DNA of 64,000 nt, from the NCBI GenBank assembly GCA_944472155.2, contig OX235271.1, forward strand, positions 39,296,633 through 39,360,632, read 5' to 3'. The notes under the pieces were generated by a model, which saw only the letters and a program-made list of their open reading frames with translations, searched no databases and had not been told where the DNA came from. Below, one piece after another: positions 1-9,415 of this stretch (positions are counted from its first letter, which is position 1; every line of letters begins with the position of its first letter). A program made the translations under genes and the position numbers. The DNA comes from Trichobilharzia szidati (Eukaryota; Platyhelminthes; Trematoda; Strigeidida; Schistosomatidae).

Positions 1-39
1 ACCGATCCGGCATGATATTTTCTGATTTATTTGAAATCA

Positions 40-206
40 TAGGATTGGATTGGGTAACTGCTTTTAGTCTAACTGCTATCCAAACAACCTTTCTGGCATG
101 GTAGGACCTGCAGGAACATAAGTTCCAGCCAGTATAGCTTGTTGGGTCATTGCAGTGTTCAAGCCCGACCACCACGTCAAGGTAGCAGCTTTCGGTCGTT
201 AATTGT
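40..206 (-). repeat. Dispersed repeat X, copy 1
   Basis: Read on the minus strand this matches 538-724, 5698-5882 and, more weakly, 9090-9262. Shared landmarks in order are a run like AGCTGCTACCTTG, AATGACCCAA, CTGGCTGGAA, TGTTCCTGCAGG and TTAGACTAAAAGCA. No coding capacity or terminal structure is evident. It could be the untranslated part of one of the LINE families, but nothing here proves it. The 331 bases that follow, 207-537, show no feature I recognise. Confidence 0.6.
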
Positions 207-537
207 TCTCTTCTTAAAAAGGTCGGTTGTATAAACCTATTTTAGATATAGATGTATTATGTACAAGTGTTGATAATAGGCAATAGTCTATCTCCCACAG
301 TCACTCACTGTGACTGTTCTTATTATTATGCTTTGACTTAGACATGCTTTTGTGTGACACTATACTATAAGTGATATGCGACCTAAATCACTTGCGATGT
401 GGTGTCTATAGGTACACCCATCCCTGATCACCATCTAAGTCACCAAAACTCTGTTATTATTCTATTCGTTGCGTTTTTTAACCGTCTCCTTTTTGCTTTT
501 TAAGAGTTTATGAAGTAACTACTGACTTTCTTTGACG

Positions 538-724
538 CGTATCCCGACTACGATAGCTACTACCTGGATGTGGTTGTGGTGGTGGTGATTGGGCCTGTAC
601 ACTGCGATGACCCAAAGAAAACTACACTGACTGGAATTAATGTTCCTGCAGGTTCTGCCATTCTAGAAGTCGTTCGAATAGCGGTCAGACTAAAAGCAAG
701 CAATTACTGTCATAGTTGTAGGTT
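538..724 (+). repeat. Dispersed repeat X, copy 2
   Basis: Plus-strand copy of the repeat at 40-206, so the two form a widely spaced inverted pair. It carries CTGACTGGAATTAATG and TTCCTGCAGGTTCTGCC and ends in a segment (TTGCTTATACTATG) that is also present in the 5.7 kb copy. Confidence 0.6.
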
Positions 725-834
725 GCTTATACTATGTTTAATCTAGTAAAGTGTTAACATTCATTGTTAGATTCTCGAGGATTTCTGTGTACATATACTG
801 GAGAAAAATGTTTTAAGTTTTTGCTAAAAATTAT

Positions 835-1320
835 TGTCAACCTAGTTTTTTTTTGATTGTTAATGGCTGTCAGCAACAGGTGTCAGTTACTTTGAACAAA
901 CTCACTTTCTCGAACTCACGCAGCCGTATAAGAGCTTACGGAGCGTTGTTATCTGAAGTGGTGAAAACCAACTGTATCCGTCAGAGATGTCCACCATCTC
1001 CATTTCTGTTTAATTTCATCATAGGTGTACTAATGGATACAACTCTAGCTAACTTTAGCGAATTAAGGATTGACTTGTTACTAGGGAACAGTCTTGTTGA
1101 TTTCAAGTATGTGGATGATATTGTCATCCTAGGTGAAGACACTGACACAATAGCAGATTTTTCTAAACAACTTGACCAACAATCTTCGAATCATTTGATA
1201 TATGCGATTCAGCCCTGTGAAACGTAAGGTCATGCTGTAGGACTCGTCAGAACCGACTTCCAATTTAAAGATAACGAGTGGACCGGTTGAGCTTGTTAAT
1301 CCTTTCACACATGTAGATGT
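835..1320 (+). mobile_element. L-A LINE fragment: reverse-transcriptase palm
   Basis: This is a remnant of a non-LTR retrotransposon reverse transcriptase, the enzyme that copies element RNA at a nicked target site. An open stretch of 124 codons (853-1227) holds an RT block B-like PPSPFLFNFIIG and a catalytic motif YVDD within DFKYVDDIVILGED. After the stop at 1227 the reading continues in another frame (around DSSEPTSNLKI and PFTHV), as in the post-catalytic part of this LINE type. It is truncated at both ends and frameshifted, hence inactive. It lies inside the intron of the host gene on the same strand. The clade is not settled; the same family appears at 6239-6700 and 51420-52245. Confidence 0.75.
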
Positions 1321-1334
1321 TGATGGTGACTTTC

Positions 1335-1388
1335 AGTTGGATCCAGATGCGCGTTTCGTCCCAATCGAGAGTCGTCAGCGTTTCAACC
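1335..1388 (-). ncRNA. Degenerate hammerhead ribozyme motif (SINE-alpha tail)
   Basis: On the minus strand there is CTGACGA, then a stem II (CTCTC / GGGAC with loop GATT), then GAAA and CGCGCATC. CUGANGA and GAAA are both intact. The closing pair of stem II, normally G-C, is C over C, and stem III has a C-A mismatch. Stem I is weak (GTTG / CAAC). The downstream bases match the end of the SINE-alpha copy at 1432-1660, so this is a 5'-truncated copy in inverse orientation. Activity is unlikely. Confidence 0.45.
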
Positions 1389-1431
1389 CAACATATTTAA
1401 TCAACAGGAAATGTAAATTAACATAGAAACA

Positions 1432-1660
1432 AATAATCAATGCTATCCATTGCATAAGAGGCAGTTCTCGTGGTCCAGAGGATAATACTTTGGCGTTTGA
1501 AATGATGGATGGAGTGTTTGAGTCTCAGTGGGGGGACATCGTCACTTTCTGGGAATTCAGGTGAATCCAGATGAGGAGTCACTGATAGGACGAAATGCGT
1601 ATTTTGGATTCCACTGTCAGTCACCATCAACCAAAATAACTTGTTTTCTCTCCCTTTGTC
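1432..1660 (+). mobile_element. SINE-alpha copy (SM-alpha-like, degenerate hammerhead)
   Basis: Collinear with 31215-31435: a head with TTGCATAAGAGG, a tRNA-like stretch with TGGCGTTTGAAA and a decayed B box around TTGAGTCTCAG, then a hammerhead-derived tail with AGGACGAAATGCG and GGATTCCACTG. In the hammerhead the CUGANGA box is damaged (reads CAGATGAGG) while GAAA survives. SM-alpha-type SINEs of schistosomes are Pol III elements that encode hammerheads; that identity is inferred from structure. Confidence 0.7.
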
Positions 1661-1765
1661 TACCTTTGTGTGCTGCATAGACTGTGGCAACGTGAACTGG
1701 TCGACTTCTGTGCAAAGTTCTATGTTGTAAATCAAGTTGTCTGTCAGTCAGTCAGTCTTCTGAGG
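1660..1765 (+). mobile_element. L-A LINE 3' end with tetranucleotide tail
   Basis: Matches the minus-strand 3' region at 6239-6350 and the plus-strand one near 52170-52240: a segment like CGTGAACTGG, then GTGCAAAGTTCTATGTTGTAA, ending here in a short (GTCA)n tail. Probably the 3' untranslated end of the element whose RT remnant lies at 835-1320, with the SINE-alpha pair between them. Confidence 0.55.
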
Positions 1766-1870
1766 ATTCAAACTCCAGTTACATCGCTGAGCTGTTTAGG
1801 TTGCAGCCAATTACATCTTTTTTTTTGAGATTAAATTTTTTCCCTCGGAAATATTCTTCAATCGTGTGAT

Positions 1871-1897
1871 TGCTTTTTTTCTTTCTGTTATCTTTAG
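1871..1897 (+). promoter_or_regulatory. 3' splice acceptor with polypyrimidine tract
   Basis: A T-rich tract runs straight into TTATCTTTAG and ends in AG at 1896-1897. The last three intron bases form an in-frame stop (TAG), so the long downstream frame cannot extend leftwards without splicing. This fixes the exon start at 1898, with codon one beginning exactly there if the intron is phase 0. Confidence 0.8.
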
Positions 1898-2920
1898 GTT
1901 CAAATCTCATCATGGTTCGATGATGCAAATGATCGCGTTCTATTAGATTTAATCCCATATTTTGAGAAACTTGCAACTCAACCGAATGTTGTTGATTTCC
2001 TTAAGAATAATGTTCCGCCTACTCCATTTGCTGCCGTTGGTACAGTTGGTTTACCTGCAAGTTTATTTCCTCATGCAGCATTTCCTGTTAGTGGTAAATC
2101 CACTACTGATGGTAATTCAATAATATCGAGTATAAAACGTCCAGCTGTTGCATCTCCATTCCCAGTATCTTCTGCTGATAATCGTTCTCAAAATCAAAAT
2201 CAAATGTCATCCACTAATATTATCACCAATGCTCCTGCAACTACTACTACTACTACTTGTACGACCGTTTCAACACCTATAGAATCTAAAACAATAGGTT
2301 CAACTAATTCTGATGCCCTGCCGGTTATCACTAAATTAATACCTTCTAGCAGTGGTCCTACACTAACACCTGTAGCAAAGAAACAAGATGTTTCCACTTT
2401 TCCAGCGCCTTTATCTTTAGCTGCCTATGTACCTATCACTTCACCGTCATGTTTAAATGCTGTAGCTAGTACAAAAGTATATCCAATTAGTAGTTCAGTG
2501 CAAACATTTATCCCTGTTACCAATACAAATTTATCCAATTCATTATTGTCAAACGAAACTGTACCACCTTCATCGTCACCATCACCACCACCTCAAATAT
2601 CTGAAAAAGTCTCAGGTATTTCATCACTATCGCCAACAAATCAGTCCTGTCACATTCCTGCTGTTGTTAAGTCTACTGAACAGAATTCAGCGGTTGTTAA
2701 TAAGCAAAAGATTGCATTGAATTCATACCATCAAAAGAAACCACCAGTGCATACAAATAAACGACTTGTTAATGTATCGAATTATTTCAAATCGAATCCA
2801 CATACTACTCATACTAATACTACTACTACTACTACTGCTGCTGCTACTATTACAACCACAACTACTGTAATCGGTGAAAATCATAATCGTCGTTCATTAT
2901 CAGCAGATAAAAAGAAGTGA
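1898..2920 (+). CDS. 3'-terminal coding exon of an unidentified host gene (partial)
   Basis: An open frame of 340 codons runs from the splice acceptor to a TGA at 2918-2920. Residues 1-45 look like a folded segment (SSWFDDANDR, then LLDLIPYFEKL and VVDFLKNNVPPTPF), predicted helical and hydrophobic. The remaining 295 residues are low-complexity, rich in Ser, Thr, Pro and Asn, with Thr runs written by ACT repeats near 2236-2262 and 2815-2835. Near the end comes a basic stretch followed by NVSNYF, similar in spacing to a weak PCNA-interacting (PIP) motif, then a Lys-rich C terminus. There is no signal peptide or membrane segment. I do not recognise the family. A DNA-associated nuclear protein such as an RNase H2 subunit B-like factor is one guess from the PIP-like end and the helical start, but it is unproven. 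Upstream exons lie outside the window. An internal ATG at 2204 is not the true start. Confidence 0.8.
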   Translation, partial: VQISSWFDDANDRVLLDLIPYFEKLATQPNVVDFLKNNVPPTPFAAVGTVGLPASLFPHAAFPVSGKSTTDGNSIISSIKRPAVASPFPVSSADNRSQNQNQMSSTNIITNAPATTTTTTCTTVSTPIESKTIGSTNSDALPVITKLIPSSSGPTLTPVAKKQDVSTFPAPLSLAAYVPITSPSCLNAVASTKVYPISSSVQTFIPVTNTNLSNSLLSNETVPPSSSPSPPPQISEKVSGISSLSPTNQSCHIPAVVKSTEQNSAVVNKQKIALNSYHQKKPPVHTNKRLVNVSNYFKSNPHTTHTNTTTTTTAAATITTTTTVIGENHNRRSLSADKKK

Positions 2921-5470
2921 TCAAAATCCAATGAGATGAGAAGTGTCATTCAATTGAGATGTGTAACCTATCCGGCCATTGACTGATTGATTGACTGACT
3001 AACTGACTGACTGACTGACTGATATTATTTGGTGTGTGTGTGTGTGTGTGTACGCCAATGAGATTACTGACTTTAGTTAGTTAGTCTCATCTTCCTTCTT
3101 CACCTGCAGAATTAGTCAGTTAGTTAGTTAGCTAGTTAGCTAGTTAATCATTCATCTTAAACCATTGTGCCAAAAAAACATGCTTTTAATTCGAACAACA
3201 TCACAACAAAAGCGCCTATACACGAGACTTTTGAAATGTATTTTCTCTCAGGCATGTTTGAGATGATTTTCGCGGTCAATAGCCGGTGTTTTCATTACAC
3301 TCTTGTCGCTCTCTGTCTCTCTCTCACACACAGACACACACACACTGTCACTCTCTTTTCTATCTGTTTCATGTTATGCAATAGTGATCAAGTCTAATTT
3401 TTGTTAGAATCAAAGATTTCTGTTTGCTCAATAATAGTGTAGTAATACTACTAGCACTACTAGTACTACTGATAATGATAATAGTAGTACTGTTGGTGAT
3501 GATAATAATAATAGTAATAGTAATGTATCCCTCCATGTATTATTATCCTCACTGTATTCATGTTTATAGTGAAAGTCTTATTTGTCGTACAGGGGAGAGA
3601 ATGCACACTGGCATATATGTATATTAATTTGTGTGTGTATGTGTGTGTGTGTTGGGTGTTTGCGTTTGTGTATATCTGCATAGGCGCATATATATATTTT
3701 GTATAGTGTTCAAGTATGCCACTGACTGACTCCCTGTAGTGTATACTCCAGCTTATTTATACATATATATTGATTTGATTTCACTGAAAAGTTTTCTCTT
3801 TTTTTGGAGATTTTAGTTTATTATTTGTATTTACAGTGAAAAGTCAGCTGTCCTATCTTCTTCTTCTTCTTCTACTTCTTCTTGATCTTCTTTTATCCAA
3901 AGATGGTAGTTAGTTGACTTTCCCATTTTACTTTGAGATGAATAGTTCAGTTAGTTGTATTTTTCATTCAAAGTACTTTTGGTTTTGTATATTTGCGTAT
4001 TTCGATTTCATATTTCGAGCTAACAACATTGGACATTTATTCTTATTATTATTTACGTGCAATACACTGCTAATCAGAGATTTATTCATCTTTCTTGTGC
4101 CCCGCCCCGCCCCGCTCCCCCCTACCTGGCGCCTTCCCCATTTCCGATATCACCACCTCCTCTTGAATGCATTATTTGAACAACTTTTCAAGCTTATTTT
4201 CCATTTCACATCAATCTACTCGACATCATCATAATCATCATCATCGGTATTATTTGGATATTTGCATTTTGCGTAATGTTGTGATGTGATTACATTTCTT
4301 ATTACGTTGATCATTATTTATTTATTTATTTATTATTGCTGTTATCATCATCATTATCATCATCGCTGTTATCTTCTCTTGGTTTATCTTCTCTCACTTC
4401 CTACAACAGCTTATTCACAGTAATCTCATGTTTATTTTAACTGGTGATACAATATTTAGCGTTATTTCATTTTATTTTTGAAGATACTACTTAATTTGAC
4501 TTGATTTGTTTTTGTTTATTTTCATTATTTTTTTTGTGTGTGGTTTTTCTGTAACTCGTCTTTATCTATTGACCTTTATTATTATTTATATACATATATA
4601 CACCCTTTTTTGTCCAGTTAGAGAGTTGTTAGGTAGGTGAGGTAACCTCACTTTCTTTTACACTATTATTTATGTTGTTTCTTTTTACTGGTCTTGTTCT
4701 GATTTTCATATTTACGCTTATTCACCTCTGTCTATTTGTCTGTCTGTCTGTCTATCTCTTTCTCTCTCCCTCTCTACGCACACACACACACACGTTCCTG
4801 CACATACCCAAAGATCAACAACCAGATTGTGCTTATTGTGTGTTTACAGACTAATGCATGAAGTGTGTATTTGAATCTCTCTTCGAATATCTTTCAAGCA
4901 TGAAATACTACAGATATATATAAATATAGATGTATACATACTACCTACCAAGATTCTTTACCAGTATAGAAGAGACATTAATATTCCCTTCTCTATTGAT
5001 TTCTGTCCGGTTTTTCGTTTGTATTTTTCTTTTCGTCTATATACATATACATATATATACATACTGTATATGCTGACTTGTTGTTTACAAGCTGTTTTAA
5101 TTTCAGATTTTCGTTCATTTCTCCCACCCACCCCCTCTCCTCCAAAAAAAATAGAGTGAATAACGCACACAACAGAGAAATATATACACAATGCTTGTGT
5201 GTGTGTGTATACGTGTGTTGTATATGTTTGTATATTATGCCTGTGTGTATGTGTATGCCTACTGGCAGTGAGATATTTTTCCCTGTTTATTTTACACTGG
5301 AATCTAACAATAGGTGTTGGATAGACGCGTGTACACATACAGACAGACAGACACACGCATGCATACATACACACAAACATACATACATACACGTGTATAT
5401 CTATATTTGGTGCCTTTCACAATTTAATTTTGATTCTTTATTGTAAAATAAACAAAAGATGAAAAGAGAA
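2921..5470 (+). other. Probable long 3' untranslated region, microsatellite-rich
   Basis: No recognisable mobile element or coding sequence. T-rich on the plus strand with many simple repeats: (GACT)n near 2985-3023, (GT)n near 3032-3050, (GTTA)n near 3113-3146, CT/CA near 3306-3347, mixed ATA/TAG triplets 3430-3525, (GT)n 3633-3652, (TTC)n near 3860-3885, (TTTA)n near 4316-4334, (TGTC)n and (CA)n 4735-4795, (ATAC)n 5040-5065, and CAGA/CATA runs 5338-5395. The absence of element fragments contrasts with everything to the right and suits a transcribed 3' end. Open frames here are translations of simple repeats. Confidence 0.5.
5447..5452 (+). promoter_or_regulatory. Candidate poly(A) signal of the host gene
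   Basis: AATAAA, preceded by a T-rich stretch and followed by A-rich sequence. I saw no earlier plus-strand AATAAA in 2921-5446, so it is a reasonable end for the transcript. Variant signals upstream cannot be excluded. Confidence 0.4.
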
Positions 5471-5697
5471 ACTTATTCATGAAAAAAGAAAACGTATGTT
5501 TGTTGAGTTTCTTTGGTTAACTTGTTGTTGTTGTGCGCTGATGATTTTATAATTAGTTAGTTGTTCTTGGTATTCGTTAGGGTTATTTATCCTGAAAGTG
5601 GTCCTTACTACAGAGACTTATCGAAAGGAATGAGATGGATGTCATTTCAATGTTGAATATCTTGAATATTTTGTTAACTGATGTCGTTTATTTTATT

Positions 5698-5882
5698 CTG
5701 ACCGATAGCTGCTACCTTGGATGCTGTTGTGGTGGTTGCACTTGAATATATGTCGCAATCAGCCAACGAGCTGTACTGGCTGGAATTAATGTTCCTCTGG
5801 GTTCTACTATTATAGAAAAGGCTTTTGGATAGTAGTTAGACTAAAAGCAATTACCGTCATATTGTAGGCTGCTTATACTATG
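5698..5882 (+). repeat. Dispersed repeat X, copy 3
   Basis: Carries GATAGCTGCTACCTTG, CTGGCTGGAATTAATG, TTAGACTAAAAGCA and TGCTTATACTATGTTG in the same order as 538-724. The following 5883-6238 has no match to other parts of the window and no coding signal; an A/C-rich and G-rich mixture with one short (TG)n run. Confidence 0.6.
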
Positions 5883-6238
5883 TTGTGGGTCTGTGGGTAA
5901 AGTTCTACCGCTGGGGATGTAATAACCGTGAGGTGTTTCCGTTTAATGACCACTATGGCAGCTATTATGTTGCTTAACGATTCTGAGTGGGGGAGGGGTT
6001 GGAAAATATTGAGACCGAAAATTGTACACCCCCACTTGCCTAAGTAAGGACTCAACTGCAAACACCACTTCAAACAGGCTGTGTGTGTGTAAGCGACCTG
6101 AAGCAGTTGTGTCTTTGCCTCATGCAACATTAATGCTCCTTGTGTTCCAGGTACGCCAAGGAGAAATCAACTTTCATGGAAGGGATCAGCTTTCATGAGC
6201 AAACATTATTTCCATACTATTACACTTCATTTTGGCTA

Positions 6239-6700
6239 ATTAGTTGATGTGAATCAGACTCGCCAATCGGTCGGTCGGTCGGTTTTTGACATAGAACTTT
6301 GCACATATGTGCTGCAGTTCAAGTCGCCACACTCCATGTAGGAAGAGAAGTAGTAGGAGAAATGCATAATATAGACAGTAAACAGAGGTGTGAGACAAAG
6401 TAATAGTAATAACGAAGAACAAAACAGTTTCATTGGAAATCACAAGGAGTGGATGCATCTGCGCCACTGAGAACGATTTTGAGCCATGTCACCAATTGTT
6501 TCCAACCATTGGTTTTTACCGTCCCGAGGACCCCGACCAGGAAGTCTACACCTTCCTACGTGGCTTAGACTAACTGTTGTAGATTTCATTGACTGGTGCC
6601 ATGTTTTCGTTTGACCGCCGCTAGCTCTTTTCCAGCCTGACCCTATATCAGCTAACATTGCCCGTCGAGGAAGGCGATGACTAGACATAGACTCGCCAAT
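6239..6700 (-). mobile_element. L-A LINE 3' end: C-terminal domain and 3' UTR
   Basis: On the minus strand 6440-6688 encodes an 82-residue frame that includes HRLPRRAML, GWKRASGGQTKTWHQ, GRCRLPGRGPRD, then WLETIGDMAQNRSQW and a stop. This is the post-RT C-terminal region typical of one schistosome LINE family. It continues into a 3' UTR with GTGCAAAGTTCTATG and a short (GACC)n tail at 6271-6284. It is strongly 5'-truncated, as is usual for LINE insertions, and the frame itself is still open, which suggests a younger copy than the one at 51.4 kb. Confidence 0.75.
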
Positions 6701-6861
6701 TTCAGGCAGAATTTACCCATATCCATATCCATCTCCATTGCTGGATGCTGGTATTTTCTAGTCCTTTAGCAAGACTCAAAACTTAAGTCCCAAGAAAAAC
6801 TTCAGTTTAAATGTAGTGAACTTAATTTGCTATATCGCAACTCATGGGGTGTGCGTGCTTT

Positions 6862-7050
6862 AGTTAGGTTTGGAAAGAATAACCTAGTGACGTTTGAGAC
6901 GATAGGTGTTGGGTTCGAGTGTCAGTTAGGAACACCATGAGTCACTGAAGAAGCAGGTATTTCCGGCCGATGAGTTCAAAACGGGATGAAACATGCCTCC
7001 TGGATTTTAATGTTGGCCTCCACTGAACAAGTACTCCAGCTTATATTGAA
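6862..7050 (+). mobile_element. Degenerate SINE-alpha copy with hammerhead remnant
   Basis: A B-box-like TTGGGTTCGAGTG at about 6909 is followed by GAGTCACTGAAG and then a hammerhead-derived segment (6957-7016): stem-I-like TTTCCGG, CCGATGA in place of CUGANGA (U to C at the second base), a weak stem II, intact GAAA, then TCCTGGATTTT. The order matches the SINE-alpha copy at 31215-31435. Activity is not expected. Confidence 0.45.
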
Positions 7051-7434
7051 GCATCCTTTGAAATTAGCCCATTCCAGATATACCAAACAGAAATCACAAA
7101 TATAAATAGGAGTAAATATACTTGTAAGCTGTTTCAATGTAGACATAACTGTCTATTATTTTACTCTGTCTGACTTTGACATGCTAGATAGCTGCATCTG
7201 TTTCATCGATTAGCTAGTGAAGATTGCATGTAACTGGATGAGTTTCTGATAGTAATCTCACATAGTCACTATGATTTAGTTTGATAGGAGCCTGTTTTAA
7301 GCAATATGCAGATATTAAGTAATTGTGTCATCAGTTAAATCGTCATTTTACCACAAAAATTACCCTGAAAGTTTATTCATTATACCTCTGTCATTCGTCT
7401 AGATGGTCTGTGCACGCAATCCTCATAATAGCTG
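7051..7434. other. Unassigned AT-rich stretch
   Basis: I see no repeat family, conserved frame or RNA-like structure here. Confidence 0.3.
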
Positions 7435-8110
7435 TAATAATAATAATAATTTATTCTTTGCGTTCCGAGTGAAATATAGGGCTTCAGATGATTTCACAGC
7501 TACCCACAAGCCTTAATTTCCTCTTCACATCGTCTTCTCCATGTTCAAACCGTCGCTTCCCACCTAAATTCCTCTGAACAGTTTAGTGTTTGGTGTCACT
7601 TCAATGTCTTCTCAGTGAATGTCTAGCTCATCTTCATTTCTTTCTGCATATTTGCTGGGTAATAGGTTGTTGACTGTTTTTGCTGCTTGCTTATCCTTCC
7701 TGGCTGGACATCTAATTTCCAGTATCCAGCGAAGAAAGCTAACCGTTAATGAAAGCATTCAGAAGCCTTTTGAAAGTGTCCTTCGTAGTATGCTATGCCC
7801 AAACTTGACACTAGTTTTGAAAATCTGAATCTTGTTCTTGTTGTGCTGAGTACGGGAGATTTCCACACTAATTTCAGCCTGTTGAACGCCTGTTTTGCTT
7901 ATCCAGTCATGGTCTTGACGTTATCAGCTGTACTGTCTGTATCTGAAATGTTGCCGCCCAGGAAAGTGGAAGAGACGACTTCCTGTAAATTTCTCCTATT
8001 GACGGTGACTGATGTTTGTTGTTGTTGGTTGGTTGGTTATCTTCATTACCTTCGTCTTCTATATGTTCACTTGAAGTTATTTCTTCGCTACTTCTTTTCG
8101 ATAATGTGTG
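7435..8110 (-). mobile_element. L-RTE fragment (3' end of RTE-like LINE)
   Basis: Reading leftwards, the copy runs from the region just after the RT domain to the 3' end. On the plus strand one sees the (AAT)n tail at 7437-7451, GAAATATAGGGCTTC, and later a GTTGTTGTTGGTTGG run that encodes the poly-Gln/Asn linker seen in other copies. It aligns in order with 56495-57250. Many stops and frameshifts make it a dead copy. Confidence 0.7.
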
Positions 8111-8310
8111 ACACGAGATATAATAATAATTATTTCTATTCATTCCTTGATTTCTGTATGGAACATAGGACGTCAGAGGCACACCGTTACACTCAGATAT
8201 ATACCATCGCTTTTGTGTGGCTACACTATTTTCCACTAGCTTTTCTTTTCTCGTTACATGACACTGGAACATTCAACTCGTCGCTCAACATACATGTACC
8301 ACTCGACGGT
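8111..8310 (-). mobile_element. Possible second L-RTE 3' fragment
   Basis: Starts with a short (AAT)n run (8120-8131) followed on the plus strand by TGGAACATAGGACGTC, resembling the L-RTE 3' end. The match is short and decayed. 8311-8584 shows nothing further. Confidence 0.3.
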
Positions 8311-8584
8311 CTGATGTATGATAGTTACGAATGTAAAATAATGATTTTTATTGCAAACCTCACCAGAATTTCACTAGTCAAATGTGTTTAACAATTCACT
8401 ACTACACGTATGATGAAGTGTAGGTGAAAAAGCTAGGAAAACATATTTTCTAAAATTCATTTATGCAGTTTAATAGAAAATTCATCTTCATTAGTGTATT
8501 GCCATCTAATCGCAGCATGCTTTTAGAAAAAGTACCTTTTTATATGTGCTAAGTCAAAAGCTCAGACTGATATTGAAAGTCAAG

Positions 8585-8800
8585 TGCTGATTTGCAGGGA
8601 TTTGATTGGTTTTCAGGATTTCATCATGAAGTGACATCGGTTAAAGGAAAACCTGCAAGAAGTACTGGACAGCTGTTTCCATTTCTCCTTGTTTGGGACC
8701 GGCTCTTCAACAGTACGCACCCACTGAGGTTCGAACCCAGGACTTTCTGGTTCCAAGGTGAGCACGTAGACCATTAAGGTACCTTGTACTAAAATTTTTC
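8585..8800 (-). mobile_element. SINE-T copy
   Basis: Minus-strand order: tRNA-like head (CTTAATGGTCTACG, a B box in CTGGGTTCGAACC), GGTGGGTGCG, hammerhead-derived middle (AGAGCCGGTCCCAAAC, GAAACAGCTGTCCAG), then the tail GCAGGTTTTCC to GATGAAATCC. The head resembles a Thr tRNA with anticodon UGU in better copies. The hammerhead middle has an insertion before GAAAC here and is decayed. Confidence 0.7.
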
Positions 8801-9089
8801 TGTTACTGAATATCACTGACCGAAGGTGGATTATAAACAGGAAATGTGTCATTGACTATCACTTCACAACTGCCCACATTATTGGAAGTTGATTCCTTCT
8901 TGAAATACCTGGAAGACTGTTTGATTGCAGAGCCTAGCGGACAGCTACTTGGGGTCAACAATACACGACGTATCCGGAGTGGTTTTTGGAGTTGTGTACA
9001 TATTTTAAGATCTACCTTTACTAATCACCTTTTCTGCTAAATCGTGAAAGCTACATGACAAGCTTGCTGGTAATCAGTACAACTTCACC

Positions 9090-9262
9090 CACCCATAGAC
9101 CCCCCAAAATAGTGACGCTAATTGGTCTAGCCTAGAGACGTTTCTGTCATAGTAGGACTTGCAGAAAAATGGTTTCCACCTACTGTGGTTCATTGGGTCA
9201 TTGAGATATGCAAGCGGAACTATTACCTCCGGGTATCAGCTGTCGGACTAGAGGTTTCCATG
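9090..9262 (-). repeat. Dispersed repeat X, copy 4 (diverged)
   Basis: On the minus strand AATGACCCAAT, a TTCTGCAAGTCCTAC block and a final TAGGCTAGACCAA follow the order of the 40-206 copy, with more substitutions. Confidence 0.45.
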
Positions 9263-9415
9263 TTAAAATACAGTAGTTTATTTAACACAAATTTCTAAAA
9301 TATTATATCTTTTAAAACGGTTAATTGACGGGAATTTCAAATATAAGAGGACACAATGGTCTCAGGTTACAGTTATTCCGTATTATTTTATTTCTCAACA
9401 CAAAGTAAATTAAAG

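Noticed and set aside
2200..2397. Minus-strand 65-codon frame
   Set aside because: Lies opposite the host exon; Val-rich because it is the complement of the Thr-coding ACT repeats.
3424..5446. Several frames of 60-144 codons on both strands after the host exon
   Set aside because: All are translations of CA, TA and tetranucleotide repeats (Tyr-, His-, Thr- or Val-rich) with no family signature.
7795..8391. Plus-strand 198-codon frame
   Set aside because: Runs antisense through a minus-strand L-RTE fragment and its flank; no motif of its own.
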